In this document: piece after piece, positions 18,789 through 29,663 of the stretch
How the letters are laid out: every line of letters starts with the position of its first letter
Position numbering within the stretch: position 1 is the stretch's first letter
Assembly (NCBI GenBank): GCA_015068325.1
Contig: SVKQ01000010.1
Span: forward strand, 38,420-102,419
Origin: Oscillospiraceae bacterium
GTDB taxonomy: Bacteria; Bacillota; Clostridia; Oscillospirales; Oscillospiraceae
Direction: 5' to 3'
DNA length: 64,000 nucleotides
The notes under the pieces: model-generated
What the model was told of the DNA's origin: nothing
What the model saw: the letters and a program-made list of their open reading frames with translations, nothing else
The model's database searches: none
Translations under genes and position numbers: made by a program

Positions 18789-20459
18789 TCAGGTGAGGAC
18801 TGCACCCTTCAGAACAGAGCCGACGCAGTGCTGGTAGACCTTCAGGTAACCCTTTTTGGGAGCTAGTTTCAGTTCGGCCTGCGCCATGCGCCGTTCCAGT
18901 TCCTCCTGGGGGAGTTCTATCTCCAGGCGGCGGTTGGGCAGATCATAAGTGATGATGTCTCCGTCCCGTACCGCGCACAGGGGCCCCCGAAGGGCCGCCT
19001 CAGGAGAAGCATAACTGAAGCAGGCGCCGGAAGCCGCCCCGGACAGGCGCCCGTCGGTGATGACGCAGACAGATTCCTTCAACGGGCTCCCCTTCAGTTC
19101 CGTGGTAAAGTTATAAGCGGTTTCCGGCCCGGCCTTGACGCCCTGGTAAATAATCAGAATCGCCTCACCGGCATGGATGTCTCCATTGCGCAAAGCCGCC
19201 GTGGCATCATAGACGTTAGTAAATACGCGAGCTCTGCCCGAAAAGGTGTTCCGGAGTGCCTCCGGTACCGCAGAGAGCTTGATGAAGGCTCCTTCTGGCA
19301 CAAGATTTCCCCGGCACAAGGCCATTCCGCCGTCAAAGCTCAAAGGATGCTCCAGGGGCCGGATCACTGTGTTATCCAAAATGATATGTCCCTGAATATT
19401 CTCCGCCAGCGTGCGCCCGTTGACACTGATACAGCTGAGGTCCAGATGTTCACGGATCTCATTCAGTACACTGCCTAGGCCACCGGCACGGCGAAAATCC
19501 TCCATACAGTGGGGACCGTTGGGGCGGATTCCAACCAGAAGAGGGATCTTCTGACTGGCGTCAGCGTAAATATCGCTGCAGTTCATATCCAGTTCGCTCT
19601 CTGTGGCGATGGCAGGAACATGGATAATGGTATTTGTGGAACCACCTATCGCCATACACATATGTATGGCATTCGCAATTGCAGCGGGAGTGATAATTTG
19701 TCTGGCCGTGATCTGCTGTTCCCACAGGCACATAATCTGCTTGCCCGCCTGATACGCCAGATTCCGCAGTTCCTCCGACACTGCCGGTAGGCAGGAATTA
19801 CCCGGCAGACTCATACCAATCGTCTCGCAGATCATACTCATAGTGTTCGCCGTGCCCATCATGCCGCAGGCACCGGGACCCGGAGCAATGCTGTGTAATA
19901 ACTCCTGATAGTCCTCCTGGCTTATTTCTCCCCGAAGGGCCTTCGTGATACTCGGACCCACATCAATGTAGTCTACATACTGATCATGGAGTCTTGCGGT
20001 TTCCATATAGCCGCCGGTAACTACGATCATTGGCAGATCCAGTCGTCCAGCCGCCATCAGCAGTGCTGGCAAAACCTTGTCGCACGTACCGATAAGTACC
20101 AGAGCGTCCATCATGTTCGCTTCCGCCATCACCTCAATCTCATTGACCAATAGATCACGGGATGGAAGGATATAAGCGGGCTTTACAATACCGTCGCATA
20201 CACTGACGCCGTTAAAATGAAAGGGTAGCCCACCGGTCTCCCGAATGCCTCGCTCCACGGCTGCCTCTAACTCTCGGAGGTGGATGTGGCCGGGATTGCA
20301 CTCACTCCAGGTGTTGATAATGCCAATGTGCGGAGTATCCAGTTCCCGGTCAGTATAGCCGCAGCCATACAGCAACCCCCGGGCACCGGCATAGTCCACA
20401 TCCATGTGATCCGGAAGGTCGCTCCTCAGCCGGGGCAGATTTTTTATTTCATCTAACAA
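18789..20459 (-). CDS. IlvD/Edd family dehydratase, tandem paralogue
   Basis: GTCDKVLPALLMAAGRLDLPMIVVTGGYM; GACGMMGTANTMSMICETIGMSLPGNSC; same length and C-terminus as copy 1. Confidence 0.9.
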   Translation of the reverse strand: MLDEIKNLPRLRSDLPDHMDVDYAGARGLLYGCGYTDRELDTPHIGIINTWSECNPGHIHLRELEAAVERGIRETGGLPFHFNGVSVCDGIVKPAYILPSRDLLVNEIEVMAEANMMDALVLIGTCDKVLPALLMAAGRLDLPMIVVTGGYMETARLHDQYVDYIDVGPSITKALRGEISQEDYQELLHSIAPGPGACGMMGTANTMSMICETIGMSLPGNSCLPAVSEELRNLAYQAGKQIMCLWEQQITARQIITPAAIANAIHMCMAIGGSTNTIIHVPAIATESELDMNCSDIYADASQKIPLLVGIRPNGPHCMEDFRRAGGLGSVLNEIREHLDLSCISVNGRTLAENIQGHIILDNTVIRPLEHPLSFDGGMALCRGNLVPEGAFIKLSAVPEALRNTFSGRARVFTNVYDATAALRNGDIHAGEAILIIYQGVKAGPETAYNFTTELKGSPLKESVCVITDGRLSGAASGACFSYASPEAALRGPLCAVRDGDIITYDLPNRRLEIELPQEELERRMAQAELKLAPKKGYLKVYQHCVGSVLKGAVLT

Positions 20460-20519
20460 TCTATCCCTCCTTCAGCGTATCAATGTCCACACAGATACCT
20501 CTGTTTAGTATAGGAGCCG

Positions 20520-21557
20520 CTACCGTAGGATACCCATGCCATTTTCCAGAGGATAGTGACAGGCAACCAGATGATCACTGCCATCGCGGGAGATCAGTTC
20601 AGGAGCCTCCTGGTGGCAGCGCTCCCGGGCATAGGGGCAGCGAGTGCAGAACCGGCATCCCGCTGGAGGGTTCACCGGACTGGGAACGTCACCGCTCAAA
20701 ATCGCCGCGTTCTCCTTATCCCGCAGAGTGGGATCCGGAATGGGAACCGCTTGCAGCAGGCCCTCGGTATAGGGGTGCATGGGATGGGCGAACAGCTCCT
20801 TTTTGGGAGCCAATTCCATGATCCTGCCCAGGTACATCACTGCCACGTTGGTACTAATGTGCTTTACCGTGGGCATGCCGTGGGCAATGAAGATATAGGT
20901 GAGGTTAAACTTTTTCTGTAATTCAGCCAGCAGATTCAGAATCTGGGCCTGGATGGATACGTCCAGAGCAGAGACCGGTTCATCGCAGATAATGAGTTTC
21001 GGCTTCAGAGCCAGAGCGCGAGCAATGCCCATGCGCTGGCGCTGGCCGCCGGAGAACTCATGGGGATACCGGAAGGCAGAGGAGCGAGGCAAGCCAACCT
21101 CGTCCATGAGTGTGAAAACCTCCTCCCGCAGCTGCGGACCGGAACAGATGTGGTGGGTGCGGAAGGGCTCGGCAATGATATCAAAAACCTTCATCCGGGG
21201 ATTCAGGGAGGAGAAGGGATCCTGAAAGATCATCTGGATGTTGGCCCGCTCTTCCCGCAGCTCTGTCCCCTTGAGGTTGGTGAAATCTTTGCCGTTAAAC
21301 AGCACCTGACCGCTGGTTGCATCCAAAAGGCGGATAATGGTATTGCCCAGCGTGGACTTGCCGCAGCCGGACTCGCCCACCACGCCCAGGGTTTCACCGG
21401 CCTTGATGCGGAAGCTCACGTCATCCACGGCCCGGAGATAAACCGGCTTGCGATGAATCAGACTCTTGTTCACATTGAAAAATTTGCAGAGGTGATTGAC
21501 CTCCAGCAGATACTCCGGCTCGGCGGCCTGTCCGATGGTGTTCACGTTCTCAGTCAT
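20520..21557 (-). CDS. Peptide ABC transporter ATP-binding protein (OppF-like)
   Basis: [89 protein letters not shown]. Confidence 0.93.
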   Translation of the reverse strand: MTENVNTIGQAAEPEYLLEVNHLCKFFNVNKSLIHRKPVYLRAVDDVSFRIKAGETLGVVGESGCGKSTLGNTIIRLLDATSGQVLFNGKDFTNLKGTELREERANIQMIFQDPFSSLNPRMKVFDIIAEPFRTHHICSGPQLREEVFTLMDEVGLPRSSAFRYPHEFSGGQRQRMGIARALALKPKLIICDEPVSALDVSIQAQILNLLAELQKKFNLTYIFIAHGMPTVKHISTNVAVMYLGRIMELAPKKELFAHPMHPYTEGLLQAVPIPDPTLRDKENAAILSGDVPSPVNPPAGCRFCTRCPYARERCHQEAPELISRDGSDHLVACHYPLENGMGILR

Positions 21558-22554
21558 TGGCAGTCCCCTCCTTTACAGGTGATCCGGCGTATTTACCGCA
21601 CCGGACAAAGTGGCCCGGCTCCACCTCGTAGAGGCAGGGATGGTTGCCGGTGCAGTTGGGCCCTTTGTGGCAGCAGCGGGGATTGAATTTGCAGCCCTCC
21701 GGCATGTCCGCAAGGCCGGGGACAATGCCCTCAATGGGATTCAGGCTGTCCTCCAATTCATGAACTTTGATGGTGCTTTTCATCAGGCCCTGTGTATACG
21801 GGTGGAGGGGATTTTTAAACAGGGTGAACACATCAGCCATCTCCACGATCTGACCGGCATACATGACGATGACCCGATCCGCAATCTCTGCAATGACGCC
21901 CAGATCATGAGTGATGAAGATGATAGAGGTGTCGATTTCGGACATCAGCCGCTTCATCAGCCGCAGAATCTGCGCCTGGATGGTAACATCCAGAGCAGTG
22001 GTAGGTTCATCTGCCACCAGCAGCTTGGGATTGCAGGACAGAGCCATGGCAATCATGACCCGCTGGCGCATGCCGCCGCTGAGGGTGTTGGGGTAGTTCT
22101 TGTAGACCTCTTCCGGACGGGGAATGCCCACCAGGCGGAGCATTTCGATACAGCGCTCCTTGATCTTGGCAGGCTTTTCCCTGCTGTGGATCCGGACCAT
22201 TTCATAGAGCTGGTTGCCGATGGTGAACAGGGGGTTCAGGGAGGTCAGGGGCTCCTGGAAGATCATGGACATCTCACAGCCCCGGAGCTTACGAATTTGC
22301 TCTTTGCTCATTTTGGAGAGGTCACGGCCTTCAAAGTCAATGCGCTCGGCCTCCACAATGGCAGAGCGGTCCACCAGGCCCATAATGGAGAGCATAGTGA
22401 CACTCTTGCCACAGCCGGACTCACCGACAATGCCCAGCAGTTCGCCTTTCTTCACACAGAAGGACAGATCGTCCACAGCTTTCACTCGGCCGTCGTGGGT
22501 GCGGAAGTATGTGTTAAGATGCTGAACATCCAATAAAATATCATCTTGCTTCAT
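21550..22554 (-). CDS. Peptide ABC transporter ATP-binding protein (OppD-like)
   Basis: [79 protein letters not shown]. Confidence 0.93.
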   Translation of the reverse strand: MKQDDILLDVQHLNTYFRTHDGRVKAVDDLSFCVKKGELLGIVGESGCGKSVTMLSIMGLVDRSAIVEAERIDFEGRDLSKMSKEQIRKLRGCEMSMIFQEPLTSLNPLFTIGNQLYEMVRIHSREKPAKIKERCIEMLRLVGIPRPEEVYKNYPNTLSGGMRQRVMIAMALSCNPKLLVADEPTTALDVTIQAQILRLMKRLMSEIDTSIIFITHDLGVIAEIADRVIVMYAGQIVEMADVFTLFKNPLHPYTQGLMKSTIKVHELEDSLNPIEGIVPGLADMPEGCKFNPRCCHKGPNCTGNHPCLYEVEPGHFVRCGKYAGSPVKEGTAND

Positions 22555-22571
22555 ATAACACCTGCTTTCCG

Positions 22572-23468
22572 TTACTGCAAGCCCTGGTTGTGCGGATCCA
22601 GAACATCACGGATCCAGTTACCCAGGAACATAATGCCCAGAACAGCCAGGGTGATGGCAATGCCCGGGAAAGTGGCGATCCACCAATGAGTGGCCAGATA
22701 GTTCCGGCCATCCGAAAGCATACCGCCCCAGGAGACCTGAGGTGCCTGAATGCCCAAGCCCAGGAAGCTCAGGGAGGTCTCGGCAATGATGCTGCTGGCT
22801 ACGGCCAGTGTGGACACCACGATGAAAGAGGACATGACATTGGGGATGATATGCCGCCGGATAATGGTGCTGTTGGGGGTGCCGATGGTCACAGCCGCTT
22901 TCACAAACTCTCGGTTTTTCAGGCTCAGTACCTCGCTTCGAATCAGGCGGGCGTACTGGATCCATCCGGTGAAGCCAATAACGAACACCAGAGTGGGAAT
23001 GCCGCCGGAGACGGCGCTGATGAGCACCATGGCCAGCAGAGTCCGGGGGATAGCATGAAAAGCATCGGTAATCCGCATGATAATGCTGTCGCAGATGCCG
23101 CCGTAATAACCGGCTACCAAGCCAAAAAGGGTGCCGATGATGCCGGCCACAATGACGGAACATACACCGATTAGCATGGATACCCGGGTGCCGTACATGA
23201 TCCGGCAGAGAATGCAACGGCCCAGGTTGTCAGTGCCAAGGGGGAACTCCATGGAGCCACCCTCCATCCAGAAAGGTGATGTTGTCATATTGCCGGGGTT
23301 CAGGGCTGCCGGGTCATGGCCGGCCAGCTGCGGGGCAAACACAGCAATGATGAGAAATGCCATTACGATGATAAAGCCCAGCAGGCCGGTTTTGCTCTTC
23401 AGGAGCAAGCGGCCCCAGCGGGAGAAGAACGCTTTGACACGTGCGCTGAATGATTCGTTTTCGTACAT
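22572..23468 (-). CDS. Peptide ABC transporter permease (OppC-like)
   Basis: GTDNLGRCILCRIMYGTRVSMLIG; ASSIIAETSLSFLGLGIQAPQVSWGGMLSDGRNYL. Confidence 0.93.
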   Translation of the reverse strand: MYENESFSARVKAFFSRWGRLLLKSKTGLLGFIIVMAFLIIAVFAPQLAGHDPAALNPGNMTTSPFWMEGGSMEFPLGTDNLGRCILCRIMYGTRVSMLIGVCSVIVAGIIGTLFGLVAGYYGGICDSIIMRITDAFHAIPRTLLAMVLISAVSGGIPTLVFVIGFTGWIQYARLIRSEVLSLKNREFVKAAVTIGTPNSTIIRRHIIPNVMSSFIVVSTLAVASSIIAETSLSFLGLGIQAPQVSWGGMLSDGRNYLATHWWIATFPGIAITLAVLGIMFLGNWIRDVLDPHNQGLQ

Positions 23469-23485
23469 GATAAAGGCTCCTCTCC

Positions 23486-24400
23486 TTAATATTTGATGCG
23501 GGGATCAATGAGACAGTAAACAATATCCGCAATGAGATTTGCCACCAGAGTAATGAGGGCGATTAGAAAAATACACACCTGAACCACACACATATCACGG
23601 TTGGTGATGGACTGCACCAGCAACTGGCCCAGCCCTGGCCAGGCAAAGACCGTTTCGGTAATCAGCGCACCGCCGATCAAGCCGGGAATCTGCAAAGCCA
23701 CAATAGTGACAACCGGTACCAGGGCGTTTTTGAAAGCGTGCTTGCAGATTACCATGCCCTCCCGCAGACCTTTGCTGCGGGCAGTGCGGATATAATCCTG
23801 GTGCATGATTTCCAGCATGTTGGAACGAATCAGTGGGATGATGGTGGAAGCCGTGCCGAAGGACAGTGTCAGCGCTGGAAGTATGAGATTCATAATTGTC
23901 CCCCGGCCTGAAACAGGAAAGATGGGATGTTGTACCGCCAGCAGCAAAATCAGCATGATAGCCACCCAGAAACCGGGCATGGCCCGTCCCAGAGCCGAGA
24001 TTCCGCTGATAATCAAGTCAAAGGGGCTGTTTCGAAATTGGGCGCTAAGTATGCCCAGTGGAATGGCAATAAGAATAGAGAACAGCAGGGATACACCGGC
24101 CAGCTGGACAGAGGCGGGAATTCGCTGGATGGCCAGCTCAGCGGCAGGCAAGCGATAGCGATAGGAGGTGCCGAAATCGCCTTTCAGGGCGTTGGTAATA
24201 AAAATGCGGTACTGGGTGGTCAGCGGTTCGTTGAGACCTAGGGCCTCCCGCAGCAAATCTCGCTCCTCATCAGAGGCCGTTGGAGGCAGCATGGTGCTGG
24301 TGGGATCACCGGTGACATTCACCAGCAGGAAAACAATCATGCTGATGATAATCAGCACCGGAATGATCTGGAGAATCCGGCGGACAAGATATTTAACCAT
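23486..24400 (-). CDS. Peptide ABC transporter permease (OppB-like)
   Basis: MVKYLVRRILQIIPVLIIISMIVFLLVNVTGDPT; GALITETVFAWPGLGQLLVQSITNRD. Confidence 0.93.
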   Translation of the reverse strand: MVKYLVRRILQIIPVLIIISMIVFLLVNVTGDPTSTMLPPTASDEERDLLREALGLNEPLTTQYRIFITNALKGDFGTSYRYRLPAAELAIQRIPASVQLAGVSLLFSILIAIPLGILSAQFRNSPFDLIISGISALGRAMPGFWVAIMLILLLAVQHPIFPVSGRGTIMNLILPALTLSFGTASTIIPLIRSNMLEIMHQDYIRTARSKGLREGMVICKHAFKNALVPVVTIVALQIPGLIGGALITETVFAWPGLGQLLVQSITNRDMCVVQVCIFLIALITLVANLIADIVYCLIDPRIKY

Positions 24401-24462
24401 TTAATCACCTCAAAATGCGTATAGACGGGCAGAGCAGCAAAATAGGGGGCGCCGCCGTTGCG

Positions 24463-26472
24463 TTACTGGTTGCAGTCAGGGGTCAGATATTTGTCAAGCC
24501 AAGCTGTGATTTCCTTCATGCGGCGGATGCGGTGTGTGGGGCGGCCGCTGCGGCTGAGCTCATGGCTTTCACCCTTGAAAATCACAATGCGGGTATCGAT
24601 ACCAAAATATTTCAGTGCTGTATACATTTCAATGCCATCCGACAGCGGACAGCGATAGTCTTCGTTGGAATGAATAAACAGGGTAGGAGTGTGACATTTA
24701 TCGGCATACTTCAGCGGAGAACCGTTCCAGAAGGCGTCGTGGTGTTCCCAAATATTGGCGCCCATCGCCTGGTTCATGGGGAAGCGGTAGCCTGTATCAG
24801 AGGTGGCAAAATGGGCCACTTGATCGGAGATACCACGCTGGGAGGCTCCGCAGCGGAAACGGTCAGTGTGACAGATGATCCAGTTGGTCATAAAACCGCC
24901 ATAAGAGCCACCAGCCACGCCCATTCGCTCTGTGTCGATCTGAGGATAGCGGGCAATGCACTCGTCGGTAAACTTCATAAGATCCTCGTAGTCAATCGTG
25001 CCGTATTTGTTGATAACATCGGCAAATTCATTGTCCCGGCCCTCGCTGCCCCGGGGATCGCAGTAGATGACGAAATAGCCATGGTTGGCACGATACTGGA
25101 GTTCATGGTAGAAAATAGGGCCGTAGGCACACTTGGGGCCTCCGTGGATGTCCAGCACCGCAGGGTACTTCCTGGAGGGGTCAAAGTCAATGGGCTTCAT
25201 AACCCATCCATCTAAGGTATAACCATCGTTTTCAAAAGTAACATGCTCCGGTGTGCTGACAGTGCGCTCCTGGGTCACCCAGTCATTGAAATGGGTGACC
25301 TGCCGCAGCACACCGTTTTTCAAGGAATAAAGTTCCTGGAGCTGCGTGTCCCGCATGGCCACGCACAGAATCTCATCCCGGGTGACTGCCAGACAGTCCA
25401 CCACGCCGTCCTCATCCGTGAGATCCTCAAATGTGCCGTCGGCGTTCAGACGGCGGATCACCGCACTGCCACCCCTACCGGAAAGGTAGTACACATCGCC
25501 GTCTAGGTGGCGGAACTCCGCGGAGCCGGAGCCATAGCGGCAGTCTGTGATGACATAGCTACAGGCACTCTCTTCGTTCTTCGCGCGCAGCTTCAGTTCT
25601 CCGTCATGGGTCAGCGTATAGAAATAGGGATTTTCGTTGGGGCCCCACCGCTTCATATCGGAGGCCGCGATGCCAATTTCATCTCCCAGATAATCCATGT
25701 AGCGGAACCGGTAGGTATCGTCCCGCAGCAGCTGTCTGACTGTGCCGCTCTTGACGTCGCAGCAGTAAACGCCGCAGGAGTACATCAAAGGCTTCTCCTT
25801 TTCAAAGGGCATGGCGGCATAGATGATCTCATCGCCCCGGACGCTGAAGAAGTCCACATTGGCCCATTTCTGACTGATGGGAAGCAGAGAGCTGTCTCTC
25901 CTGTCAAAAAGGAAAAGCCGACTGCGCAGGCCGTTCTGTACGCCCATTCCCTGCCGCAGGAAGGGAAGTTCATCACCGACAATGTAGTCGTTCTCCTCCC
26001 GGAGCATGGCCAGGACCTTTTCTTTTTCCTCACCCTGATAGTCATGGGGATTGGGCATATCGTTGTTGAACTCGCAGACCATGGCCAAACGGCCGTCGGC
26101 CATAGGCTTCATCTTTTTAACCTTGGCGGGGACACGGGCGTATTCCTGTGCCTCGCCGCCCCGGATGTCAATGGTGTAGAGAATGGTCCAGGGCTCGCCA
26201 GCCTCAGTCCGGCGCTTCAATGTTTCATCCCGCATACCTGGGAAGATGATGGTGTCGTTGTCCAGCCAGGCGAAAGATTTCTCCTGACCGCCGGTGGTAA
26301 GCTGGCGGGTGGTACCGGTATCGGCGTCATAAAGATAGAGCCAGCTAAGATAGCCATTCCGCTCCAGATCCGCTTTCGATACAACGAAGGTCGCATGCTT
26401 TCCATCCGGGGCATATTCCACGCCGGAAAGGAACCGATATTTCAAAAAGTCGTCTATTTTTAAGCGTTCCAC
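24463..26472 (-). CDS. S9 family peptidase (acylaminoacyl/prolyl oligopeptidase-like)
   Basis: YPAVLDIHGGPKCAYG...; MGVAGGSYGGFMTNWIICHTDRF (GxSxGG); TPTLFIHSNEDYRCPL. Confidence 0.9.
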   Translation of the reverse strand: MERLKIDDFLKYRFLSGVEYAPDGKHATFVVSKADLERNGYLSWLYLYDADTGTTRQLTTGGQEKSFAWLDNDTIIFPGMRDETLKRRTEAGEPWTILYTIDIRGGEAQEYARVPAKVKKMKPMADGRLAMVCEFNNDMPNPHDYQGEEKEKVLAMLREENDYIVGDELPFLRQGMGVQNGLRSRLFLFDRRDSSLLPISQKWANVDFFSVRGDEIIYAAMPFEKEKPLMYSCGVYCCDVKSGTVRQLLRDDTYRFRYMDYLGDEIGIAASDMKRWGPNENPYFYTLTHDGELKLRAKNEESACSYVITDCRYGSGSAEFRHLDGDVYYLSGRGGSAVIRRLNADGTFEDLTDEDGVVDCLAVTRDEILCVAMRDTQLQELYSLKNGVLRQVTHFNDWVTQERTVSTPEHVTFENDGYTLDGWVMKPIDFDPSRKYPAVLDIHGGPKCAYGPIFYHELQYRANHGYFVIYCDPRGSEGRDNEFADVINKYGTIDYEDLMKFTDECIARYPQIDTERMGVAGGSYGGFMTNWIICHTDRFRCGASQRGISDQVAHFATSDTGYRFPMNQAMGANIWEHHDAFWNGSPLKYADKCHTPTLFIHSNEDYRCPLSDGIEMYTALKYFGIDTRIVIFKGESHELSRSGRPTHRIRRMKEITAWLDKYLTPDCNQ

Positions 26473-26588
26473 AAGTTTCCTCCACTATATTTTCAGATCC
26501 GGGGCCGAATGCAACTCAGCAGGAGGAGGATGTGAGCTCCTCCTCCTGCTGATGTCCTTACAGGATATTGCGGCACTGAAGCCTACAA

Positions 26589-28178
26589 TCAGTTGACGGG
26601 AGTGATCTCGTTGGGAATGTAGAAGTCATCCATACGAGGAGTAAAGTTGATCTGATTGCTGACGCCGAACAGGTTCTTCAGCTGGCACAGGCAGACATGA
26701 GGACGATCATTAGAGGCAATCGTCTGGATTTCCTTCATCTGCTCAGCGCGCTCCTCCAGATTCATGTTGGTCAGAGCGGCCTGATAGAGCGCTTGGCACT
26801 CCTTGCTGTCATAATCAGTCAGACCCGCCACACGGTTCTTGTCGCCGTAGTGGATCAGGGGATACGCTGCGTCATACTGAGAGTCAGAAAGGCCGATTTG
26901 GATAATCTCCTTGTTTGTCTTAGAGGACCAGGTGTCGCTCAGCACGCTGCCGTCAACGATCTCCAGGTTGACATCAAAGCCAACGGCAGTAAGCATGGCA
27001 GCGCACATCTGTGCGATTTCGCTGTCCATCAGAGTCTTGCCCTTACCGGCAGTGTAGGTGATGGGACAGCCTCCATTGGGATAGCCAGCCTCAGCCAGCA
27101 GTTCCTTAGCGCGCTCAGGATTGTAAAGGTTTGCATTCTCAGAACCGAACAGATCCCAGTTGAAGCCGGTGACGCCGCTGCCTACGCGGGTACGGGTGGG
27201 AGTGCCGGCGCCCTGCAGCAGCTCATTACAAATCTGATCCTTGTCGATGGCCAGCTCGATGGCCTCGCGGACTCTGGGGTCAGCGGTGACGGTGCCTTCG
27301 GTGCAGCGGATGTTTAGCAGCAGGATACGGCTGGTGTCACCGGTGACCATATGATCGTCAGCGCTGCCGTTAATGCGCTCCCACTCATTTGGGGGAACGT
27401 TATCAATGATGTCCACGCCGCCGGTCAGCAGCTCAGACACACGGGTGGAGGACTCAGGGATGGGACGGAACGTAATCTCATCCCAGATACCGGGTTCACC
27501 GTAGTAGGTCTCGTTCTTGACCAGGGTGAAGTGGTCGTTGGGGATCCATTCCTTCAGCTTGTACTGACCGGCCATGATGGGATCCTTGATGTACTCATCC
27601 ATGCCGACTTCCTCAATGTACTTGGAGGGCATGATATCGCCGCCAGACTTGGCCAGCAGGGACAGCAGGTCGGGCTTGGCATCATAGGTGTGGATATAGA
27701 AGCTGTGGTCGTCGATAATCTCCACCTCTTTGATGCCCTTCCAGAAGTTGTTCTCAACCAGGGAGGTGTCGGTGGCCTCACGCTCGATTGTGAACTTCAC
27801 GTCGGCAGAAGTCAAAGGATCACCGTTGGAGAAAACCACATCGTCACGGATGGTCATTTTCCAGGTGGTGTCGTCCACAATCTCATAGTCAGTAACGATC
27901 TCAGGAACCAGAGCCATAGAATTATCACGACGGAACAGTCGCACGCTGATCATCTGGAACATGTTGTCCGTCACGGCCTGTGCGTGTGCCTGAGGATCCA
28001 GGGTCATCAGATCGGAAGAAATGCCGATGGTCAAAACCTTGGGGCTTCCCTCGGCGGGGGTATCAGTGCTGGTAGCGGGATCGGTGCTGGAGGGTTCAGT
28101 GCTCTTGCTGCCGCAGCCCGCCAGAAGGGACAGAGCTGTCAGAGAAGCAAGAAGAAGGGCCAAAACTCTCTTTTTCAT
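26589..28178 (-). CDS. Peptide ABC transporter substrate-binding lipoprotein
   Basis: Signal + lipobox LSLLAGCGSKS; SBP_bac_5 features (WKMTIRDDVVFSNGDPLTSADVKFTIER). Confidence 0.92.
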   Translation of the reverse strand: MKKRVLALLLASLTALSLLAGCGSKSTEPSSTDPATSTDTPAEGSPKVLTIGISSDLMTLDPQAHAQAVTDNMFQMISVRLFRRDNSMALVPEIVTDYEIVDDTTWKMTIRDDVVFSNGDPLTSADVKFTIEREATDTSLVENNFWKGIKEVEIIDDHSFYIHTYDAKPDLLSLLAKSGGDIMPSKYIEEVGMDEYIKDPIMAGQYKLKEWIPNDHFTLVKNETYYGEPGIWDEITFRPIPESSTRVSELLTGGVDIIDNVPPNEWERINGSADDHMVTGDTSRILLLNIRCTEGTVTADPRVREAIELAIDKDQICNELLQGAGTPTRTRVGSGVTGFNWDLFGSENANLYNPERAKELLAEAGYPNGGCPITYTAGKGKTLMDSEIAQMCAAMLTAVGFDVNLEIVDGSVLSDTWSSKTNKEIIQIGLSDSQYDAAYPLIHYGDKNRVAGLTDYDSKECQALYQAALTNMNLEERAEQMKEIQTIASNDRPHVCLCQLKNLFGVSNQINFTPRMDDFYIPNEITPVN

Positions 28179-28230
28179 TTAAAATCTCCTCTCTACTGTA
28201 TATTTGGTCTTTCGTTTATCTTTCAGGCAG

Positions 28231-29589
28231 TTACGCCTTAGAGAACTTATCAATGACAGTTGCTGTCATCTTGATGCCGAGAATAAAGTCATCTACATAA
28301 ATGTTTTCGTTGGGCGCATGCACCTGAGAAAATTCATTGGCAACACCGTACATGACGCAGGGGATGCCGGTGTCATGGCAGAAGTAGTAGACGCCCATGG
28401 TGCCGGAACTGTTGGGATAGATGGCGGGGGGGATGTGGTAGGTCTCCTCGGAGGCGGCAATAGCGGCTTTTACCAGAGGATTGTTCAGGTCTGTGCGATA
28501 GGCGGGAGCACCGGGCATGGAGACAATCTCCACATCGGTAAACCCGTGCTTGTCAAGGTGCTTACGCAGCAACTCCACCACCCGCTCACGGGTCATGTTA
28601 GGTACCAGGCGGAAGTCCAGCTTCGCCATGGCGTAGGCAGGAAGCACAGTCTTAGAGCCCTGCTCAATATAGCCACTCTTGATGCCGCAGATGTTGCAGG
28701 TAGGAGCATAGATCAGCTTCTTCAGCAGGTCTGTTCCAGAGACGCCATTGACAAAGCCGTCCATTTCCATCTTATCCAGGACGCTCTTTTCGTTATAGGG
28801 AATGCTCTCCAGGAAAGCCAGGTCTTTTTCCGTCAAAGGCGCCACATCATCGTAGAAGCCATCGATGAGAACCTCGTCTTTCTCGTTCTTCAGAGTGTTT
28901 AGAGCCCAAACAAGACGCCAGGCAGCATTCTTCCAGATAGGAGAATTGGAGGAGTGGGCGTCGATGTTGGCAGTACGGACCCGCAGTTCAACGTAAGCCA
29001 AGCCCTTCACACCCAGTGTAATGTGCGCCGGGCCATTGGTATCACGCCCTCCGCCTTCCCACACAACACCATCGGCAGCTACCTTATCAGGATAGAGCTG
29101 TGGGAATCCGGCCAGATGAGGACTGCCTATCTCTTCTTCGCCCTCATAAATCACCTTGATATTCATAGGCAACTTGCCATAGACTTTCTGGTAGGCGTCA
29201 ATTGCCATGAGACGCGAGAGCATTTGTCCCTTATTGTCAGCAGTACCACGAGAAATAACCTTGCCATCCTTGATAGTTCCGCTGAAGGGCCCCACTTCCC
29301 ATTCATCAATAGGATCCACAGGCTGCACATCGTAATGATTGTAGAACATCAGCGTGCGGTCACTTTCGCCTTTAAGGAAGCCGTATACAATCGGATATCC
29401 ATCGGTAGGGATCTCTTCCACTTCGAATCCCATCCCACGGAGCGTTTCCTTTACCAAGTCTGCCATCTCACGCATACCAGTATTGGTCGCAGCAATGCTG
29501 GGCTGACGCAGGAATTTTTGCAGCAGAGCAAGATACTCATCCTGATGCGCATCAATATACGTCCGGATTTTATCCATTTGGACCTCCAT
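28231..29589 (-). CDS. M20 family metallopeptidase (dipeptidase)
   Basis: LMFYNHYDVQPVDPIDEWEVGPFSGTIKDGKVISRGTADNKGQML; IYEGEEEIGS. Confidence 0.92.
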   Translation of the reverse strand: MEVQMDKIRTYIDAHQDEYLALLQKFLRQPSIAATNTGMREMADLVKETLRGMGFEVEEIPTDGYPIVYGFLKGESDRTLMFYNHYDVQPVDPIDEWEVGPFSGTIKDGKVISRGTADNKGQMLSRLMAIDAYQKVYGKLPMNIKVIYEGEEEIGSPHLAGFPQLYPDKVAADGVVWEGGGRDTNGPAHITLGVKGLAYVELRVRTANIDAHSSNSPIWKNAAWRLVWALNTLKNEKDEVLIDGFYDDVAPLTEKDLAFLESIPYNEKSVLDKMEMDGFVNGVSGTDLLKKLIYAPTCNICGIKSGYIEQGSKTVLPAYAMAKLDFRLVPNMTRERVVELLRKHLDKHGFTDVEIVSMPGAPAYRTDLNNPLVKAAIAASEETYHIPPAIYPNSSGTMGVYYFCHDTGIPCVMYGVANEFSQVHAPNENIYVDDFILGIKMTATVIDKFSKA

Positions 29590-29638
29590 TCACATTTCTC
29601 CTTTTTATTTAGTTGATTAAATTTTATTGATTTTTTAG

Positions 29639-29663
29639 AATATTTATTTAGTTTCTAAATATT
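29639..29663. promoter_or_regulatory. Candidate MarR operator
   Basis: aatattta-N9-taaatatt inverted repeat in the AT-rich promoter region upstream of the M20 peptidase gene, next to the MarR gene. Confidence 0.4.
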
